Source: an uncultured Prevotella sp. | GTDB lineage: Bacteria > Bacteroidota > Bacteroidia > Bacteroidales > Bacteroidaceae | Direction of reading: 5' to 3' | Assembly: GCA_927910885.1 (NCBI GenBank) | Contig: CAKMOD010000072.1 | Coordinates: 1 to 64,000 of the forward strand | DNA length: 64,000 nt | Shown here: positions 18,859 to 27,326 of the stretch, in pieces | How positions within the stretch are numbered: the stretch's first letter is position 1 | Layout of the letters: every line of letters begins with the position of its first letter | The notes under the pieces: generated by a model | Database searches by the model: none | Seen by the model: only the letters and a program-made list of their open reading frames with translations | What the model was told of the DNA's origin: nothing | Translations under genes and position numbers: made by a program

Positions 18859-18933
18859 TAATATACTCTAATAAGTAAGTATAATTGATTGTATTATAGT
18901 TGATTATAATATTACTTGAACGTTTATAATGAT

Positions 18934-19452
18934 ATGATAAACTACGATTTAAAGAAGATAAAGGCTGTTGTCTTTGATGTTGATGGCGTATTGTCTGCTT
19001 CTACCATTCAGATGGATGAAAAGGGTGACCCACTACGTACGATTAATATCAAGGATGGTTATGCTATTCAGTTGGCTGTAAAGCATGGGCTACAGCTTGC
19101 AATTATGACTGGTGGACATAATGAGAATATTCGTTCACGCTATGAATATCTTGGCGTTAAGGATGTTTATATTAGCTGTTCGGTAAAGATTCGCACTTGG
19201 GAAGAGTTCCTTAAGAAGTACGATTTGCAGGAAGATGAAATCATATATGTTGGTGATGACATTCCTGATTACGAAGTGATGAAGCGTGCAGGCTGTCCTT
19301 GTTGTCCAAAGGATGCATGTGCTGAGATTAAAGAGATATCAACCTACGTTAGTGATTGTAAGGGTGGATATGGTGTTGCACGTGATATTCTTGAGCAGGT
19401 GATGAAGGCGCAAGGGAAATGGGTGTTGAATGAAAAGGCTTTTGGCTGGTAA
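18934..19452 (+). CDS. kdsC: KDO-8-phosphate phosphatase, HAD family
   Basis: Removes phosphate from KDO-8-P before KdsB acts. About 172 residues from the ATG at 18934. A TTG six codons upstream is possible but less likely. HAD motif I is FDVDGVLSAS with both aspartates. Motif II is in IMTGGHNENIRSR, and motif IV is VGDDIPDYEVM. The short cap-less size and the GGHNENIRSR stretch are typical of KdsC. The gap to maf is 11 bp. Its proximity to kdsB supports the assignment. Confidence 0.85.
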   Translation: MINYDLKKIKAVVFDVDGVLSASTIQMDEKGDPLRTINIKDGYAIQLAVKHGLQLAIMTGGHNENIRSRYEYLGVKDVYISCSVKIRTWEEFLKKYDLQEDEIIYVGDDIPDYEVMKRAGCPCCPKDACAEIKEISTYVSDCKGGYGVARDILEQVMKAQGKWVLNEKAFGW

Positions 19453-19463
19453 ACTGTAAAATA

Positions 19464-20027
19464 ATGAAGCGTATAATACTTGCGAGTAATTCGCCACGTC
19501 GACGTGAACTTTTAGCAGGGTTGGACTTGGATTTTGAGGTAAAAGTACTGCCTAATATTGATGAGTCTTATCCTGATAATCTACCTGCCGCTGAAGTGGC
19601 TGGCTATATTTCTCGTGAGAAGGCAGCCCCCTATCGTACATTGATAGGGGAGGGCGACCTTGTTATTACGGCTGATACGGTGGTAATAGTTGGAGATGAG
19701 GTGCTTGGAAAGCCTAAGGATGCAGAGGATGCACGTCGTATGCTTCAGCTTATCAGTGGTAGAACGCATCAGGTTATTACGGGTGTTTGTTTGTTGACAA
19801 CTGATAAGGAACACGCTTTCTCAGTGACTACTGATGTGACTTTTAAGCAGCTTTCAGAAGATGAAATCACCTATTACATAGAGCATTATAAGCCTTTCGA
19901 CAAAGCAGGAGCTTATGGTATTCAAGAATGGATTGGCTATGTTGGAGTTACATCTATTAGTGGCAGCTATTTTAATGTTATGGGTTTGCCTGTGCAAAGA
20001 TTGTGGGAAGAAATAAAGAAGTTTTAA
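19464..20027 (+). CDS. maf: Maf-like nucleoside triphosphate pyrophosphatase
   Basis: House-cleaning enzyme that hydrolyses dTTP/UTP or modified nucleotides to the monophosphate. 187 residues. Diagnostic segments are the N-terminal ILASNSPRRRELLAG, ITADTVVIVGDEVLGKP with the catalytic Asp, and AGAYGIQEWIGYVGVTSISGSYFNVMGLP near the C-terminus. The second is YhdE-like (dTTPase/UTPase). The stop codon is one base from the rlmH ATG (TAATATG), so translation is probably coupled. Confidence 0.92.
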   Translation: MKRIILASNSPRRRELLAGLDLDFEVKVLPNIDESYPDNLPAAEVAGYISREKAAPYRTLIGEGDLVITADTVVIVGDEVLGKPKDAEDARRMLQLISGRTHQVITGVCLLTTDKEHAFSVTTDVTFKQLSEDEITYYIEHYKPFDKAGAYGIQEWIGYVGVTSISGSYFNVMGLPVQRLWEEIKKF

Positions 20028-20028
20028 T

Positions 20029-20499
20029 ATGAAGACAATTCTTATCCTTGTTGGGAAAACGCAAAGTAAGATATTTAAGGTTGGTATAGATGATTACGTC
20101 AGCCGTATTGAGCATTATATGCCGTTTAGTATTACAACAATCCCAGAATTAAAAAATACGAAAAGCCTTTCAGAAGATCAACAAAAACAGAAAGAAGGTG
20201 AACTGATTTTGAAAGAAATTCAGCCTTCTGATACGGTTGTATTGTTAGACGAACATGGTGCAGAATTTCGTTCTGTTGAATATGCGAATTGGTTGAAACA
20301 AAAACAAAATACGGCTCGTCGACTTGTTTTTATTATTGGTGGACCGTATGGTTTCTCCCCAGATGTTTATGCACGTGCCAATGAAAAAATCTCATTATCA
20401 CGTATGACTTTCTCGCATCAGATGGTCAGACTCATTTTTACAGAACAACTTTATCGTGCTTGTACAATTATTAAAGGTGAACCATATCACCATGAATAA
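20029..20499 (+). CDS. rlmH: 23S rRNA (pseudouridine-1915-N3)-methyltransferase
   Basis: SPOUT-class methyltransferase acting on helix 69 of 23S rRNA in the assembled ribosome. 156 residues, the usual size. The trefoil-knot SAM-binding segment FIIGGPYGFSPDVYARA and the C-terminal LSRMTFSHQMVRLIFTEQLYRA plus EPYHHE are nearly invariant in RlmH. The gene starts two bases after maf ends. A hairpin at 20629 and a family B array follow before the convergent HAD gene. Confidence 0.96.
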   Translation: MKTILILVGKTQSKIFKVGIDDYVSRIEHYMPFSITTIPELKNTKSLSEDQQKQKEGELILKEIQPSDTVVLLDEHGAEFRSVEYANWLKQKQNTARRLVFIIGGPYGFSPDVYARANEKISLSRMTFSHQMVRLIFTEQLYRACTIIKGEPYHHE

Positions 20500-20539
20500 T
20501 TCCTAATTTACCAACTTTACTCAATGTTTTTACGTCCAG

Positions 20540-20605
20540 CACACATGGAGTTGTCGGTAAGCACCATGTGTGCTGAGCATGAACACAAAACGTGTTTGTT
20601 GTTTT
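20540..20605 (+). repeat. Family B 22-bp array, copy 1
   Basis: Three 22-bp units at 20540, 20562 and 20584, each beginning CAC and carrying a downstream GTG or near match (CACCATGTGTGCTGAGC in unit 2, CACAAAACGTGTTTG in unit 3). It lies in the convergent rlmH-HAD gap. Confidence 0.75.
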
Positions 20606-20628
20606 TTGAGATAATGGTAGTTATGATA

Positions 20629-20651
20629 AATAGGGTTTTGTAAGCCCTATT
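20629..20651 (+). terminator. Hairpin after rlmH
   Basis: AATAGGGTTT pairs with AAGCCCTATT (one G-T pair) over a 3-base loop, followed by ATTATTCTATTC. Confidence 0.6.
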
Positions 20652-20746
20652 ATTATTCTATTCTATATTAGACTGAAATAAAAAAGAATTACTATATTTG
20701 ATGTTCTTTTGACGTTATATATAGCAAGTAAGGATAAGTAAAAAGA

Positions 20747-21392
20747 TTATTCGACTAAAATCTCAGATGGTTTATTAACGAATATAGTGCCACCATGCTG
20801 TATTAAAAAATCTTTATCACGAAATCCCCAAAGCACACTGATGCATGGTAATCCGCAGTTTTTTGGCTGTCATAATATCTACATCACTGTCACCTATATA
20901 TACAGCACCTTCCTTTGGTGCGCCTAATTGCCGAAGAGCCTCTAACACGGTGTCTGGTGCTGGCTTCTTTCTAATAGTTTCGCGCTCTCCTATCGCCACC
21001 TCTATTGTGTCTGGAAAGAAATGTTTAGCAAGGTCTTGTGTTGCTGCATAAAACTTATTACTTACAATAGCAAGGTTCTTGCCGCGACTTTTTAATTCAC
21101 GTATTAACTCTGGAATACCTTCGTATGGACAGGTTGTGTCAAGATTATGCTCCATATAATGTTCACGAAACTTGGCGTATGTCTCTTCAAATTTAGGGTT
21201 ATTACTACCATTAGGAATAGCCCGTTCCATGAGTAGTTTTACTCCATTTCCCACAAACATACGTATCTCTTCTATTGTACGTTCAGGCATTCCAGCCCAG
21301 CGAAGTGCGTAATTTGTACTCGCAGCCAAGTCGTTTAATGTACTTAGCAGCGTACCATCTAAATCAAAGATATATGTATCAAATTCTTTCAT
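20747..21392 (-). pseudogene. Phosphoglycolate phosphatase-like HAD hydrolase, one frameshift
   Basis: HAD hydrolase with motif I FDLDGTLLSTLND near residue 10, a helical cap, motif II VSNKF and motif IV GDSDVDIMTA. The start ATG is at 21392, 20 bp from a promoter-like CAAAAGTA. The open frame ends early at 20817 after ...TMHQCALGIS. In the neighbouring frame the expected family tail CISVLWGFRDKDFLIQHGG continues to a stop at 20747-20749. The switch falls in a six-T run at 20859-20864 (six A on the coding strand). Five would restore AKNCGLPCISVLWGF, giving about 214 residues. Either a real one-base insertion or a homopolymer error. Confidence 0.8.
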
Positions 21393-21516
21393 TATCCTTT
21401 TGTTTAATTCAGACAAAAGTACACAATTATACAGATAATGGCTTATCTTTTCTCTTAAATTTCAAAAAAGTATAATCAAAGTCGCATGTCATTGCTCTTT
21501 TTGTACTTTAAAATTG

Positions 21517-21525
21517 TATCTTTGC
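21517..21525 (+). promoter_or_regulatory. -7 promoter element for mltG
   Basis: TATCTTTGC, 27 bp upstream of the mltG ATG. Confidence 0.75.
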
Positions 21526-21551
21526 ACCTCAGAAATATAAAGTAAAAGACG

Positions 21552-22586
21552 ATGGCAAAATCTAAAGGAAAGAACAAGGGAACATCATCCCGCTGGCTCA
21601 TTGTTGCTATCTTTGCAGTATTAGCAGGTGTAGCATACTTTCTCTTCTTCTCGGGAATGTCCCGTACTGGAAAAGAAGAATACGTTCTCATTGATGAGGA
21701 TGATAACATAGACTCTGTATATGTTAAGCTTCAACCAATCTCTACTCCTCAGGGCTTTTGGGTATTTAAGCAGCTTGCAGGAGTTATGGGCTATGCAGAC
21801 AATATTCGTCCAGGTAGATTTGTTGTAGGGTCATCAGGTTCTCTTCAAACTTCACGTCATATTATTAATGGTCTTCAAGCACCTGTGAAGATTACGATTA
21901 GATCAGTAAGAACGATTGAAGACCTTGCAAAAGATGTTAGTGAAAAACTGATGTTTACACGTGCAGAACTTCTTTCACGTCTTCAATCAAAGGAAACTTG
22001 TAAGAAGTATGGTTTTACTCCAGAAACGATTCCAGCAATGTTTATTCCTAATACATACGATTTCTATTGGAATACATCTGTTGATAAGTTCCTTGATAAG
22101 ATGAGTGAGGAGAACAAGAAGTTCTGGAACTTTGAGCGTAAAGAGAAGGCAAAACAGGCGGGTTTCACCGAAAGTGAGATTGTAACGCTTGCAAGTATTG
22201 TTGACGAAGAAACTGACAATGAGGCTGAGATGCCAAAGATTGCAGGTATGTATATTAATCGTCTACATATTAATATGCCATTGCAGGCAGACCCAACAGT
22301 CAAGTTTGCGACAAAGAACTTTACTGCTCGCCGTATCTATCAGAAGTGGCTTACTATTGATAATCCATATAACACCTATAAGTATCGTGGTCTTCCTCCT
22401 GGACCGATTCGCATTCCTTCAGTGGCTGCTATTGATGCTGTATTGGATTATGTTCATCATGATTATATCTACATGTGTGCTAAGGAGGATTTTAGCGGTA
22501 CACATAACTTTGCTAAAACATACGAAGAGCATCAAGTGAATGCTGCAAAGTATGCTAAAGCTTTGAATGAACGTGGTATAAATTAA
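21552..22586 (+). CDS. mltG: Endolytic murein transglycosylase
   Basis: Membrane-anchored YceG-family enzyme that cuts nascent glycan strands and sets their length. 344 residues. A basic N-terminus is followed by one membrane helix (about 15-35, WLIVAIFAVLAGVAYFLFF). The catalytic YceG domain carries IVTLASIVDEETDNEAEMPKIAGMYINRL with the active-site Glu, then the LQADPTVKFA and YRGLPPGPIRIPS signatures. It stands alone with its own promoter, ends before a family B array, and is followed by a convergent pseudouridine synthase. Confidence 0.94.
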   Translation: MAKSKGKNKGTSSRWLIVAIFAVLAGVAYFLFFSGMSRTGKEEYVLIDEDDNIDSVYVKLQPISTPQGFWVFKQLAGVMGYADNIRPGRFVVGSSGSLQTSRHIINGLQAPVKITIRSVRTIEDLAKDVSEKLMFTRAELLSRLQSKETCKKYGFTPETIPAMFIPNTYDFYWNTSVDKFLDKMSEENKKFWNFERKEKAKQAGFTESEIVTLASIVDEETDNEAEMPKIAGMYINRLHINMPLQADPTVKFATKNFTARRIYQKWLTIDNPYNTYKYRGLPPGPIRIPSVAAIDAVLDYVHHDYIYMCAKEDFSGTHNFAKTYEEHQVNAAKYAKALNERGIN

Positions 22587-22637
22587 GGAGATAATATAGT
22601 TTATCAGACTACCTTATCCCGATGTTTTAATACTTTA

Positions 22638-22725
22638 TTTTATCATGTGCGATGCCTCACACGTATTGTGCTGACGCTTCGCACGTATTGTGTTTATGCC
22701 TCGCACATATTGTGCGGATGTTAAA
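22638..22725 (+). repeat. Family B 22-bp array, copy 2
   Basis: Three clean 22-bp units at 22660, 22682 and 22704 (CACGTATTGTG, CACGTATTGTG, CACATATTGTG, each followed by an 11-base spacer such as CTGACGCTTCG). A degenerate unit precedes them. It lies between convergent mltG and the RluA gene. Confidence 0.85.
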
Positions 22726-22727
22726 AA

Positions 22728-22741
22728 CCAACGAAAGTTGG
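22728..22741. terminator. GAAA tetraloop hairpin
   Basis: CCAAC-GAAA-GTTGG, preceded by an A-run, which gives a T-run on the minus strand. It serves the RluA gene, whose stop is at 22775. Confidence 0.6.
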
Positions 22742-22774
22742 GGCTATCAGTCTTACTAAAATTAGGCTTCTCTA

Positions 22775-23446
22775 TTAGAATTTACCTATTGCTTGCCAAA
22801 GATTATCTTTAGGCAGCGGTGATTCTATACAGATTTTCTCCTTTGAAACAGGGTGAATAAACTCAACACGATGGCTCAATAAGCAGATACTTCCATCTGG
22901 ATTAGAACGTGGAGCACCATATTTTAAATCGCCTTTTATAGGGCAATCCATATTAGATAGCTGACAACGAATCTGATGATGACGACCTGTCATCAAATTA
23001 ATCTCTAATAGTGTGTAACGTTCTGACTGGTTGATTACCTTATAATGTAAGATAGATTTCTTAGAAGTTGGTACTTGGTGATTATAAGCGTAACTCTTAT
23101 TTTGTCGTTCGTTGCGTACAAGCCAGTCTGTTAATGTTGCTTCTGTTTCAAATGGTGGACGCGTAACAATAGCCCAATAAGTCTTATGTATCTCACCATT
23201 ACGGAACATATCGTTTAGCCTTGTAAGTGCTTTTGATGTCTTGGCAAAGACAACTAATCCTGCCACAGGACGATCAAGTCTGTGTACGACACCTAAAAAT
23301 ACATTTCCTGGTTTCTGGTATTTCTCCTTTATCCATTGTTTGACAATCTCTGATAAAGGTTCATCACCAGTTTTATCGCCTTGTACAATCTCACCAGCTT
23401 CTTTGTAGACGATGATGATATGATTATCTTCGTAAAGTACTTCCAT
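22775..23446 (-). CDS. RluA family pseudouridine synthase
   Basis: Isomerises uridine in structured RNA. 223 residues, a short form without the N-terminal S4 domain. The catalytic Asp lies in GVVHRLDRPVAGLVVFAKT. Other RluA hallmarks are EIHKTYWAIV and LLEINLMTGRHHQIRCQLS. The exact target (rRNA or tRNA site) cannot be set from sequence. Absence of S4 resembles TruC and RluA more than RluC and RluD. The ATG at 23446 begins directly at the first strand, MEVLYEDNHIIIVYKEAG. Confidence 0.88.
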   Translation of the reverse strand: MEVLYEDNHIIIVYKEAGEIVQGDKTGDEPLSEIVKQWIKEKYQKPGNVFLGVVHRLDRPVAGLVVFAKTSKALTRLNDMFRNGEIHKTYWAIVTRPPFETEATLTDWLVRNERQNKSYAYNHQVPTSKKSILHYKVINQSERYTLLEINLMTGRHHQIRCQLSNMDCPIKGDLKYGAPRSNPDGSICLLSHRVEFIHPVSKEKICIESPLPKDNLWQAIGKF

Positions 23447-23608
23447 AGTAAGAAATGTCTTTATTGAGAGCTATAATAAAAGATTATCAGTATTAACAAT
23501 TTAGAGAAAAAGCTTATATAATGTCTTTTATCTGTGGTGTATGCGTTAGAAGAAAAGTTAACCTAACTATCTTAATGAGTCAAAGAGATTATAGAAGCAA
23601 ATTATATC

Positions 23609-23653
23609 CTTCCCTCCCTACCCTTCCAGCATTGCTGTTAGGAGGGAGGGAAG
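23609..23653 (-). terminator. Stem-loop after fabG
   Basis: CTTCCCTCCC (23609-23618) pairs perfectly with GGGAGGGAAG (23644-23653). It lies just past the fabG stop. The T-run is weak. Confidence 0.5.
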
Positions 23654-23658
23654 AAGCT

Positions 23659-24405
23659 TTACATATTCATACCACCATCAACCTGGAGAACCTGACCTGT
23701 AACATAGCTTGACAGTTCAGAACCAAGGTAAACAGCTGTGTTTGCAATATCTTCAACAGTACCACCACGACGGAGAGGAATCTTTGAAGTCCATTCCTTA
23801 CGAATATCGTCGTCCAAAGCCTGTGTCATAGCTGTATCAATGAAACCAGGAGCAATAGCATTTGCACGAATACCCTTAGGACCCATCTCCTGAGCAACGC
23901 TCTTAGCCAAAGCAATCATACCAGCCTTTGATGCGGCATAGTTAGCCTGACCAGCATTACCATGAACACCTACAACACTTGCCATGTTGATAATGCTACC
24001 ACCACGCTGACGCATCATTACTGGTACACAAGCGTGAATGAAGTTGAAGGCACTCTTAAGGTTTACTGCGATAACAGCATCCCACTGCTGCTCTGTCATA
24101 CGAAGCATAAGACCATCTTTCGTAATACCAGCATTATTGATGAGGATATCAATAGAACCAAACTCTTCCTTAACCTGCTTTACAACCTCTTCAGACTGTG
24201 CGAAGTCTGCAGCATTACTTGCATAACCCTTTGCTTTTACACCAAAAGCAGCAATCTCTGCCTCAGTAGCTTTTCCATTCTCGTCGATAACGAGGTCGGT
24301 GAATGCAACGTTTGCACCCTCCTCTGCAAACTTCAATGCGATAGCCTTACCAATACCACGTGCAGCACCTGTAATCAGGGCTGTCTTACCTTCCAATAAT
24401 TTCAT
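23659..24405 (-). CDS. fabG: 3-oxoacyl-[acyl-carrier-protein] reductase
   Basis: NADPH-dependent ketoreduction step of type II fatty acid elongation. 248 residues. TGAARGIGKAIA nucleotide motif at about 12-23, NNAG near 91, and the catalytic Ser in INMASVVG followed by Tyr-x3-Lys in NYAASKAGMIALAKS. IRANAIAPGFIDTAMT and the C-terminal YVTGQVLQVDGGMNM match FabG closely. A TetR gene lies 77 bp upstream in the same direction and may control it. Confidence 0.93.
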   Translation of the reverse strand: MKLLEGKTALITGAARGIGKAIALKFAEEGANVAFTDLVIDENGKATEAEIAAFGVKAKGYASNAADFAQSEEVVKQVKEEFGSIDILINNAGITKDGLMLRMTEQQWDAVIAVNLKSAFNFIHACVPVMMRQRGGSIINMASVVGVHGNAGQANYAASKAGMIALAKSVAQEMGPKGIRANAIAPGFIDTAMTQALDDDIRKEWTSKIPLRRGGTVEDIANTAVYLGSELSSYVTGQVLQVDGGMNM

Positions 24406-24482
24406 GTTGTTTTGATTTATATTGTTAGTTTATAAGTTTATAAATAAACAAGCTGACTGAAATCACATGATAGAATAATGAT

Positions 24483-25073
24483 TTATTTCAGTCCGCTCTT
24501 TCCTAATGCACCATACACAACCTTAGCCACAAGTGGACGTGAAGATTCCTCAGTTAGTCCATGACCTAATCGACCATAGATAAATGGAACTTCAAGTCCT
24601 TTGATACAATAATGCGTGATGTCTGCTACAAGTTCAACGTTTTCAATATCAAAATCTCCATCTTCCTTGGCATCAGAATAAACCTTACGGAAGAGTTCGA
24701 TTTCGTCCTCATCAAAATTCTTTCGCGCCTTCTCTACCATCCATATATTCCTAAAGAACTCTGCACGTAAATTACCATTACGCATAACAGTCTCTTTAAT
24801 CATACTAAGATGAGTATAAATCAGTTCGATGATTTTATCCTGAGGGCTGATATTCTTTGCAGCTACTTCGTCCAACTTATCTGACAAGCGTTCCAGCTCC
24901 GACTCAATCACAGCATAATACACATCATCCTTACTCTTAAAGTAAGTATAGAGCGTACGTCTACCTTTACCTGAAGCCTTAGCGATGTCATTCATCGTTG
25001 TGTTGGCAATACCATTTTGCAAAAGTTGGCGTGCTACATCAACAAGTTTTTGTCTCGTCTTTGATATTGACAT
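24483..25073 (-). CDS. TetR/AcrR family transcriptional regulator
   Basis: 196 residues. The N-terminal TetR helix-turn-helix is clear: ISKTRQKLVDVARQLLQNG, then NTTMNDIAKASGKGRRTLYTYFKSKDDVYYAVI at about residues 20-55. The C-terminal ligand-binding half is all helical and unassigned. It precedes fabG by 77 bp, so a role in fatty-acid gene control is reasonable but unproven. A promoter-like GCAAAAGTA at 25122 lies 50 bp upstream. Confidence 0.88.
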   Translation of the reverse strand: MSISKTRQKLVDVARQLLQNGIANTTMNDIAKASGKGRRTLYTYFKSKDDVYYAVIESELERLSDKLDEVAAKNISPQDKIIELIYTHLSMIKETVMRNGNLRAEFFRNIWMVEKARKNFDEDEIELFRKVYSDAKEDGDFDIENVELVADITHYCIKGLEVPFIYGRLGHGLTEESSRPLVAKVVYGALGKSGLK

Positions 25074-25121
25074 AACCTTGTAATTATCTATTTAGTTATT
25101 TGCACAGCGCAAATCTTATGT

Positions 25122-25130
25122 GCAAAAGTA
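25122..25130 (-). promoter_or_regulatory. -7 promoter element for the tetR-fabG pair
   Basis: Minus-strand TACTTTTGC, 49-57 bp upstream of the TetR ATG. Confidence 0.6.
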
Positions 25131-25344
25131 TAGATTATATCTCACATTCGCAAATTTATACGGACAAAAGTTCTTCTTTTTTAATCTTTTTATCCTTAAG
25201 GTTGTTCTATTTTACCTTAAGATAGTTCTTGAGAAGTATAATAAGCCACAATCGAATAGTGGATAACAGCTTTGTTTTTCTTATTGAAAGTTATAATAGG
25301 TTATTCCTCTCCTATCAATATTTTGTAATGCATTTGACCCTCAG

Positions 25345-25432
25345 CACCAATCGTGTTAAGTATGAACACCAATCGTGTTGAGTATGAACACCACTTGTGT
25401 TGGGCAACAACACTGTGCTTGAAAATGAATAG
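25345..25432 (+). repeat. Family B 22-bp array, copy 3
   Basis: Units at 25345, 25367 and 25389. The first two contain CACCAATCGTGTT and the third CACCACTTGTGTT. The first two differ at a single base over 22 bp. A degenerate fourth unit starts at 25411 (CACTGTGCTTG). The rest of the 593-bp gap 25074-25666 holds the tetR promoter, the galE terminator and no believable gene. Confidence 0.85.
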
Positions 25433-25546
25433 AGAGATACTTTTATTGTACTTATATATAAGGTTGAATAATATACAGAGTGATTATAGGGTAAATGTTT
25501 ACTATACAGCATTGAGTGGTGATAGGATTGAATTAAAGTATAAAAA

Positions 25547-25574
25547 TTATCCCTCGATTCACATCGAGGGATAA
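25547..25574 (-). terminator. Terminator of galE
   Basis: TTATCCCTCGAT pairs perfectly with ATCGAGGGATAA over a 4-base loop. The minus strand continues into a T-run (TTTTTATAC). It lies 93 bp past the galE stop. Confidence 0.9.
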
Positions 25575-25666
25575 CAACAACACAAACACAAAATAAAGCA
25601 GGATACACCTGCAATATTGTTTTTTGCTTACTAATTTAGATTATTATTAATCGTAAAAAGTGATTT

Positions 25667-26704
25667 CTACATAATTCCGTCTTCTCTAAGCTTCTCCTGC
25701 CATTTCCAAGCAGTTGCGAGAACGTCAGCCAATGGTGTGTCAGCTTTCCAACCCAATACTGTGTTGGCCTTGGTACAATCGCCCCAGATCTTTTCGATAT
25801 CGCCTTCACGACGTGGACCATACTTCCAGTTTACCTTAACACCAGTAGCCTTTTCAAAGGTATCAACAATCTCCTTTGTAGAGTTACCACTACCAGTACC
25901 AACGTTGAAGTACTCAATCTTCTCTGTATCCTGGTCAAGTACACGTGCCATTGCTGCTACGTGTGCCTTTGCTAAGTCAACAACATAGATGTAGTCACGG
26001 ATACATGTACCGTCTGGTGTGTCATAATCTTGACCGAAGATAGTCAACTCCTTTCTGATACCCATAGCTGTCTGTGTAACGAAAGGAATCAGGTTATTAG
26101 GCACACCATTTGGCAACTCACCAATCAATGCAGATGGATGTGCGCCAATAGGATTAAAATATCTCAATACGATACTCTTAATGTCAGCACCGCTATGAAT
26201 ATAATCTAAGATGATCTGTTCGTTGATTTCCTTGGTATTACCGTATGGAGAGGTAGCTTTCTGATGTGGAGCATCCTCTGTAACTGGGAGGTTCTCAGGC
26301 TTTGGTTGACCATAAACAGTACAAGAACTTGAGAAGATAATTCCCTTAACGTTGTACTCTGGCATCAACTCTAAGAGGTTTAACAATGAAACAATGTTGT
26401 TTCTATAATACATCAAAGGCAGCTGTACACTCTCACCTACTGCCTTAGAAGCAGCAAAGTGAATAATACCTTCAATCTTTGGGTATTTACGGAAGACATT
26501 TTCTGTTGCCTCACGATCGCGAAGGTCAACCTGTTCGAAAGCTGGTCTAACACCTGTTATCTTCTCTATACCATCTAATACTTCAATCTTAGAGTTTGAT
26601 AAGTCGTCAACAATAACGACCTCATATCCAGCTTCTATCAGCTCAACACTTGTGTGTGAACCAATGAATCCAGTTCCTCCAGTAACAAGAATTGTTTGTT
26701 TCAT
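25667..26704 (-). CDS. galE: UDP-glucose 4-epimerase
   Basis: Interconverts UDP-glucose and UDP-galactose for glycan synthesis and the Leloir pathway. 345 residues. The NAD-binding TGGTGFIGSHTSVELIEAG is at 7-25. The catalytic Ser sits in IFSSSCTVYG, and Tyr-x3-Lys in SPYGNTKEINEQ. The substrate loop YFNPIGAHPSALIGE follows. It stands alone: a -7 element at 26757-26765 lies about 55 bp upstream and a strong terminator follows. Confidence 0.95.
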   Translation of the reverse strand: MKQTILVTGGTGFIGSHTSVELIEAGYEVVIVDDLSNSKIEVLDGIEKITGVRPAFEQVDLRDREATENVFRKYPKIEGIIHFAASKAVGESVQLPLMYYRNNIVSLLNLLELMPEYNVKGIIFSSSCTVYGQPKPENLPVTEDAPHQKATSPYGNTKEINEQIILDYIHSGADIKSIVLRYFNPIGAHPSALIGELPNGVPNNLIPFVTQTAMGIRKELTIFGQDYDTPDGTCIRDYIYVVDLAKAHVAAMARVLDQDTEKIEYFNVGTGSGNSTKEIVDTFEKATGVKVNWKYGPRREGDIEKIWGDCTKANTVLGWKADTPLADVLATAWKWQEKLREDGIM

Positions 26705-26756
26705 TTTATTTAGTTTTTCCTTATTTATAGGCTCTTTTACTTCAATGAGTTATGTT

Positions 26757-26765
26757 GCAAAGATA
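26757..26765 (-). promoter_or_regulatory. -7 promoter element for galE
   Basis: Minus-strand TATCTTTGC, 53-61 bp upstream of the galE ATG. Confidence 0.75.
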
Positions 26766-26839
26766 GTGTTTTTTTTATAACCATCAAAAAAAGAACGTAA
26801 AAAAAATGTGTTGATATATACAAAATCGAAAACTTTTTG

Positions 26840-26848
26840 TATATTTGC
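26840..26848 (+). promoter_or_regulatory. -7 promoter element for the acidic protein / T9SS plug operon
   Basis: TATATTTGC, 32 bp upstream of the ATG at 26880. An AAGGA Shine-Dalgarno-like word lies just before that ATG. Confidence 0.65.
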
Positions 26849-26879
26849 CGTTGTTATAAAATAAACATATACCAAGGAC

Positions 26880-27326
26880 ATGATAGGAACCGAACAGACC
26901 CAGCAACAAATTGAGCGCTTTTTGAAGAAAGTAGCACAGAAATTTACTGCTAATGATTGTGATATGCCAATGACAGATATTCATTTGCGTGTATCGCAAG
27001 ATAGTGGTGATCTTATGGCTTTTGACGATAGCGATGATGAGATTACTCGCTGTGTCATAGGTCAATGGATTGACAATAAGAGTGATAATTTCTATCAAGA
27101 AGTAGCTTGCATCTTGCGTTCAGAAATTAATCGTATAAAGGACGTAATTGAGAATATGTCAATCATGAAGCCTTATAGTTTCATCCTTGAAGATGATGAT
27201 AGGAATAATATTTCTGAGCTTTATCTTGTTGATGACGACATTGTTATTATAGGTGGTGATCTTATGCATGATTTAGATAAAGACCTCGATTGCTTCCTCA
27301 ATGATTTATTGAATAAAGAAGAATGA
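26880..27326 (+). CDS. Small acidic protein, unknown function
   Basis: 148 residues, strongly acidic, with no signal peptide or membrane helix. I recognise no family. The fold looks mixed: an N-terminal helix (QTQQQIERFLKKVAQKF), beta-like middle, a long helix at about 80-105, and a DLDKDLDCFLNDLL tail. The ATG is preceded by AAGGA, rare in this window. Its stop overlaps the next start (ATGA at 27323-27326), so it is translationally coupled to the T9SS plug protein. A cytoplasmic partner or unrelated passenger are both possible. Confidence 0.7.
   Translation: MIGTEQTQQQIERFLKKVAQKFTANDCDMPMTDIHLRVSQDSGDLMAFDDSDDEITRCVIGQWIDNKSDNFYQEVACILRSEINRIKDVIENMSIMKPYSFILEDDDRNNISELYLVDDDIVIIGGDLMHDLDKDLDCFLNDLLNKEE

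Noticed and set aside
20540..25432. Family B arrays as CRISPR arrays
   Set aside because: Units are contiguous with no unique spacers and no cas genes are nearby.
25315..25614. ORFs on both strands across family B copy 3 and the galE terminator
   Set aside because: Composition follows the repeat and the terminator hairpin; no start context or family resemblance.
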